In this document: positions 24,169 to 26,423 of the stretch, one piece after another | How the letters are laid out: each line of letters starts with the position of its first letter | Numbering within the stretch: position 1 is the stretch's first letter | Assembly: GCA_963657295.1 (NCBI GenBank) | Contig: CAVKMX010000015.1 | Location: 1 to 26,423, forward strand | Length of the DNA: 26,423 bases | Direction: 5' to 3' | From: CAG-791 sp963657295 | GTDB lineage: Bacteria > Bacillota > Clostridia > Lachnospirales > Lachnospiraceae | The notes under the pieces: generated by a model | The model's database searches: none | Told to the model about the DNA's origin: nothing | The model's input: only the letters and a program-made list of their open reading frames with translations | Translations under genes and position numbers: made by a program

Positions 24169-24196
24169 CAGGTTTGGAAGTTTACCTCCAAACTTG
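24169..24196. repeat. Second hairpin in the same gap
   Basis: A 10-bp stem with one G-U pair (24169-24178 with 24187-24196) and an 8-nt loop. It may mark the end of the DUF1653-gene transcript, although no T tract follows. Confidence 0.5.
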
Positions 24197-24222
24197 CCTC
24201 TCTATGCCGCAGGAAAATGCAC

Positions 24223-24232
24223 NNNNNNNNNN
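24223..24232. other. Assembly gap (10 N)
   Basis: Ten Ns are flanked by TGCAC on both sides, just beyond the DUF1653-gene stop codon. True length and content are unknown. Confidence 0.9.
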
Positions 24233-24253
24233 CTGCACCGCCCTCCCTCTCCG

Positions 24254-24979
24254 TCACCGGAGCCGGCCTCTCTCTGTCTCATATCGCTGAATCGTAATCA
24301 GGCACTCCCGCAGATCCTCAAACCGCTCTTTGGGAGAGCAGCCTCCTTCGATTTCAAGGCCCGTTGCAAAAGCCATGGTGTCAATCATGCCGTCTGTAAT
24401 GCGCCCCCGCATCTCATCCAGAATCTCCAGCCGCTGCTGCGTTGTCCTGGCATCCAGAAACCGCTCCAGCGCAGGATCCAGCTCCGGCTCCGGAGAATTC
24501 CCTCCGTCCTCCTCCGGCCGCGCCGTCTCCGCCGGATTACCTGCCAATCTGCACTCCGGTCCCGGCGCCTCTGCAGGCTCCTCCGCAGTCCTGCCGCCGT
24601 CCCCGGCGCGCTCTGCAGACTCCTCCGCGGTCCTGCCGCCGTCCCCGGCGCGCTCTGCTTCTGATTCTGATTCCGTTTCCTGTCCTTTCCCGTTTTCCGT
24701 TTTGCTCCCGGCTGCCTCCTCCGAGGCTCCGCCGATTCTCTCAAAGCGGTACCGCTGTGCTGCCTCCGGATGCGTTCCGGGATCCACCTTGGCCAGGAAG
24801 GCGTCCACGTCCGCCGCATAGATCTTCTGATCCCCGTCCAGGGACTGGTAGACCACCAGGGGTTCCCCGGTATCCTCCCTGACCGCCATCAGAAGGATCT
24901 GGTAAAGACCGCCTTCATAATGCCGATATCGTGCAAAGGGGACCAGCTCCTCCCGCCGCGCTTCTTCCGTCTGTGTCAT
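24254..24979 (-). CDS. DUF1653 domain protein with repetitive linker
   Basis: The 241-residue product begins with a DUF1653 domain (about 14-82: FARYRHYEGGLYQILLMAVRED, PLVVYQSLDGDQKIYAADVDAFLAKVD, RYRFERI), a small beta-rich domain of unknown function. A low-complexity linker (84-168) contains a perfect 14-residue repeat, AERAGDGGRTAEE plus S or P, at 108-121 and 122-135. The C-terminal domain (169-241: LERFLDARTTQQRLEILDEMRGRITDGMIDTMA, then CLITIQRYETERGRLR) is a helical module that I believe accompanies DUF1653 in Lachnospiraceae. The ATG at 24979 is chosen for AAGGAG 7 nt upstream. It follows holA by 85 bp and is probably co-transcribed. Function unknown. Confidence 0.85.
   Translation of the reverse strand: MTQTEEARREELVPFARYRHYEGGLYQILLMAVREDTGEPLVVYQSLDGDQKIYAADVDAFLAKVDPGTHPEAAQRYRFERIGGASEEAAGSKTENGKGQETESESEAERAGDGGRTAEESAERAGDGGRTAEEPAEAPGPECRLAGNPAETARPEEDGGNSPEPELDPALERFLDARTTQQRLEILDEMRGRITDGMIDTMAFATGLEIEGGCSPKERFEDLRECLITIQRYETERGRLR
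24575..24658 (-). repeat. 42-bp direct repeat, two copies, inside the DUF1653 gene
   Basis: Copies at 24617-24658 and 24575-24616 differ by a few bases and keep the frame (14 codons). Likely a recent slippage duplication in the linker, prone to length change. Confidence 0.9.
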
Positions 24980-25064
24980 ATCCCGTCTCCTTCCGCGCAT
25001 CGCTGCCGTTCCCGTTTCTCCTTTGATGAGAAGGCACGGCAGTTCCTTGCCTCTGCCCCGCCGC

Positions 25065-26123
25065 TCAGCCGCTTTCTCCGGAGCATTGGACGATCAACCG
25101 CTCCGCGGCCAGCTGCGGCGTGATCCTGCCGCTCTTGTAGGTGTAATCCGCATCCATGCACCGCTCCAGCAGTCTCTCCAGCTGTTCCGCAGAATAGCGC
25201 GCCGCCAACGGCTTGAGACGGTTTGTCAATGCCCAGGGATTCACCTTTACGGTTTTGGCAATCTCATCGTCCCGCAGCTTCTCCGACAGCTCACGGATCT
25301 GCAGCAGCTGATTGTACTGCCTTGTCATCAAAGAGAGCACAACCTGCGGCGGTGTCTGCAGCTGCAGGAGGTCCATATAAATGTTCATCGCCTCCCGGCG
25401 CTTCCCCTCTGCCGTGAATCGGATCATGTCGAAAATCCGGTCTTTGACAACCGGCGTACAGATGGAACAAATGTCCTGCGGCAGCACCTCTTTCCGCCCC
25501 CAGCAATAGGCTGCAACCTTATCCTTCTGGGAAAGGATGGCCAGCATATCCGTTCCGGAATACTCCAGGAACAGATTCGCCGTCGGGTTGGAAATGGCCA
25601 GGCCCTCCTTTTCAAAAAGCTCGCAGATCCATGCCCGCAGCTGCTGCAGGTCTCCCGCCTGCACCTTTTCTCCTGCAGCCAGGTCACAGCACAACACCAG
25701 GCCGACTTTTTCCAGTTTTTTATAAAGCCGATAGGTCTTATTGGGCGAAGGCTCTTCGAAAATCAGATGGGTGGTCTCCGGCAGCTCATCCAGAAGTGTG
25801 CAAAGCTTCTCCGCCTCCTCGCCGGGATGCCGGAGGAATTCCGTCTCTGTCATCGTCACGACACGCCGGTCAGACAGAAACGGGAGCGTCTGGGCAATCT
25901 CGAGCACCTCTGCAGCCCGCACCTGCGGTCCTGTCAGAACGGTGCTGTTCATGGGATCCCCGTCTCCGAGGAGGGCGGTCTGAATTTTCCTTATGTTCTC
26001 ATGCCGCAGATAATCCTGCTCACCGCAGATCAGATAGGCCGGGCGGTATCGCCCCTCTGCCAGCTCCCGATCCAGTTCGGCCTGAACCTCCCGGTAGGAC
26101 CTCTTGCCTGTCTTCTGCGCCAT
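25065..26123 (-). CDS. holA: DNA polymerase III subunit delta
   Basis: The delta subunit opens the beta sliding clamp within the clamp loader. The 352-residue product has the N-terminal AAA+-like domain without a functional P-loop (RPAYLICGEQDYLRHENIRKIQTALL, LPFLSDRRVVTMTETEF, HLIFEEPSPNKTYRLYKKLEK) and the C-terminal collar helices (AMNIYMDLLQLQTPPQVVLSLMTRQYNQLLQI, NPWALTNRLKPLAARYSAEQLERLLERCMDADYTYKSG). The start at 26123 (MAQKTGKRSYREVQ) has GGGAG 8 nt upstream; the frame is open for 44 more codons, but that part contains the promoter. A holA next to a DUF1653 gene is consistent with a small operon. Confidence 0.95.
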   Translation of the reverse strand: MAQKTGKRSYREVQAELDRELAEGRYRPAYLICGEQDYLRHENIRKIQTALLGDGDPMNSTVLTGPQVRAAEVLEIAQTLPFLSDRRVVTMTETEFLRHPGEEAEKLCTLLDELPETTHLIFEEPSPNKTYRLYKKLEKVGLVLCCDLAAGEKVQAGDLQQLRAWICELFEKEGLAISNPTANLFLEYSGTDMLAILSQKDKVAAYCWGRKEVLPQDICSICTPVVKDRIFDMIRFTAEGKRREAMNIYMDLLQLQTPPQVVLSLMTRQYNQLLQIRELSEKLRDDEIAKTVKVNPWALTNRLKPLAARYSAEQLERLLERCMDADYTYKSGRITPQLAAERLIVQCSGESG

Positions 26124-26329
26124 CCGTCTCTCTCCCTTTGTCCGCTGCAAATCCCGATGCGACACATTATACCATCTACGGACATCGCTGTTCAAACTCC
26201 GACCGGTGCACAGGCAGTATAACGGCATTTCAAAACCAAAACAGAATTTGACCATTGATATTTTTCAAAAACCGCGGCACACTAACATAGAAGTTCGGAC
26301 GGTTTCGTCCTAAGTACGAGGTGAAATAC
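26124..26329. other. Non-coding region at the right edge
   Basis: Contains the holA promoter, an AT-rich stretch at 26222-26270, and a small hairpin GGACG/CGTCC around 26297-26310. A TTGACC box near 26249 could serve the plus strand but lacks a good -10. Nothing else is recognised. Confidence 0.4.
26166..26196 (-). promoter_or_regulatory. Sigma-A promoter of holA, extended -10
   Basis: On the minus strand TATAAT (26166-26171) is preceded by TGG (an extended -10), and TTGAAC lies 18 bp upstream. It is about 43 bp before the ATG. Confidence 0.65.
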
Positions 26330-26374
26330 ATGATTAAACGAGATTCCTATATGAATCGGCTGATGCTTGCTTAG
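26330..26374 (+). pseudogene. 14-codon remnant of a possible DUF4143-type ATPase gene
   Basis: An ATG with GAGGTG 7 nt upstream opens a frame reading MIKRDSYMNRLMLA and then a TAG. MIKRDxYLNxLI is how many clostridial DUF4143/AAA family ATPases begin, so this looks like the first codons of such a gene followed by foreign or decayed sequence. No continuation is seen in the other frames up to the window end. The call rests on a short match and could be chance. Confidence 0.35.
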
Positions 26375-26423
26375 TTTGACTTGTCTTAGACCTTGTTGTT
26401 TGTCACAGAACTGCTCGATATAA

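Noticed and set aside
1..26423. tRNA or rRNA genes, IS elements, prophage genes
   Set aside because: No T-loop or rRNA-like segments, no transposase or integrase frames, and no phage structural genes were recognised.

Overview
The window looks like a chromosomal segment of a GC-rich, anaerobic, gut-type Clostridium relative, most like Lachnospiraceae. That assignment is inferred from gene content: RNase Y, a Gram-positive LexA box before recA, a group B-type monomeric [FeFe] hydrogenase, a giant 2-hydroxyacyl-CoA dehydratase activase, a beta-glucuronidase and a DUF1653 protein. Two runs of ten Ns (3100-3109 and 24223-24232) show that this is a scaffolded draft assembly. No rRNA, tRNA, CRISPR array, IS element or prophage was seen.

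Layout. Nearly all genes lie on the minus strand; only the 1416-residue activase (15250-19500) is on the plus strand. Read along the minus strand from the right edge: holA and a DUF1653 protein; a family 2 glycosyltransferase and glyA; a beta-glucuronidase. The plus-strand activase then converges on the beta-glucuronidase. Next comes a three-gene cluster (rhomboid-like membrane protein, a sigma-factor-like protein without region 4, an unknown 138-residue protein), then recA-recX from a LexA-controlled promoter, then rny from its own promoter. After these come a DUF3298 lipoprotein, an NMT1/SsuA-type ABC importer (lipoprotein, permease, ATPase) running into the hydrogenase gene, and finally comM-dprA. 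DNA uptake and recombination (comM, dprA, recA, recX), replication (holA) and RNA decay (rny) thus sit beside anaerobic metabolism genes.

Regulation readable from sequence: a strong sigma-A promoter with a near-perfect LexA box over the recA start site; a TTGACA/TAATAT promoter for rny overlapping the recX stop codon; good promoters for the activase, holA and the ABC-hydrogenase operon; and intrinsic terminators after the hydrogenase, rny and glyA genes, plus a strong hairpin between the activase and beta-glucuronidase genes.

Most unusual observations: (1) three sequence-unrelated tandem arrays, all with an exact 15-bp period, each lying just beyond a 3'-end hairpin of a minus-strand gene; (2) an RpoD-like protein with regions 1.1, 2 and 3 but no region 4, in a conserved-looking cluster with a protease-dead rhomboid and a protein of unknown function; (3) a group B hydrogenase as the apparent last gene of an ABC-importer operon; (4) two large imperfect palindromes in intergenic DNA; (5) a 14-codon remnant of what may be an ATPase gene at the right edge.
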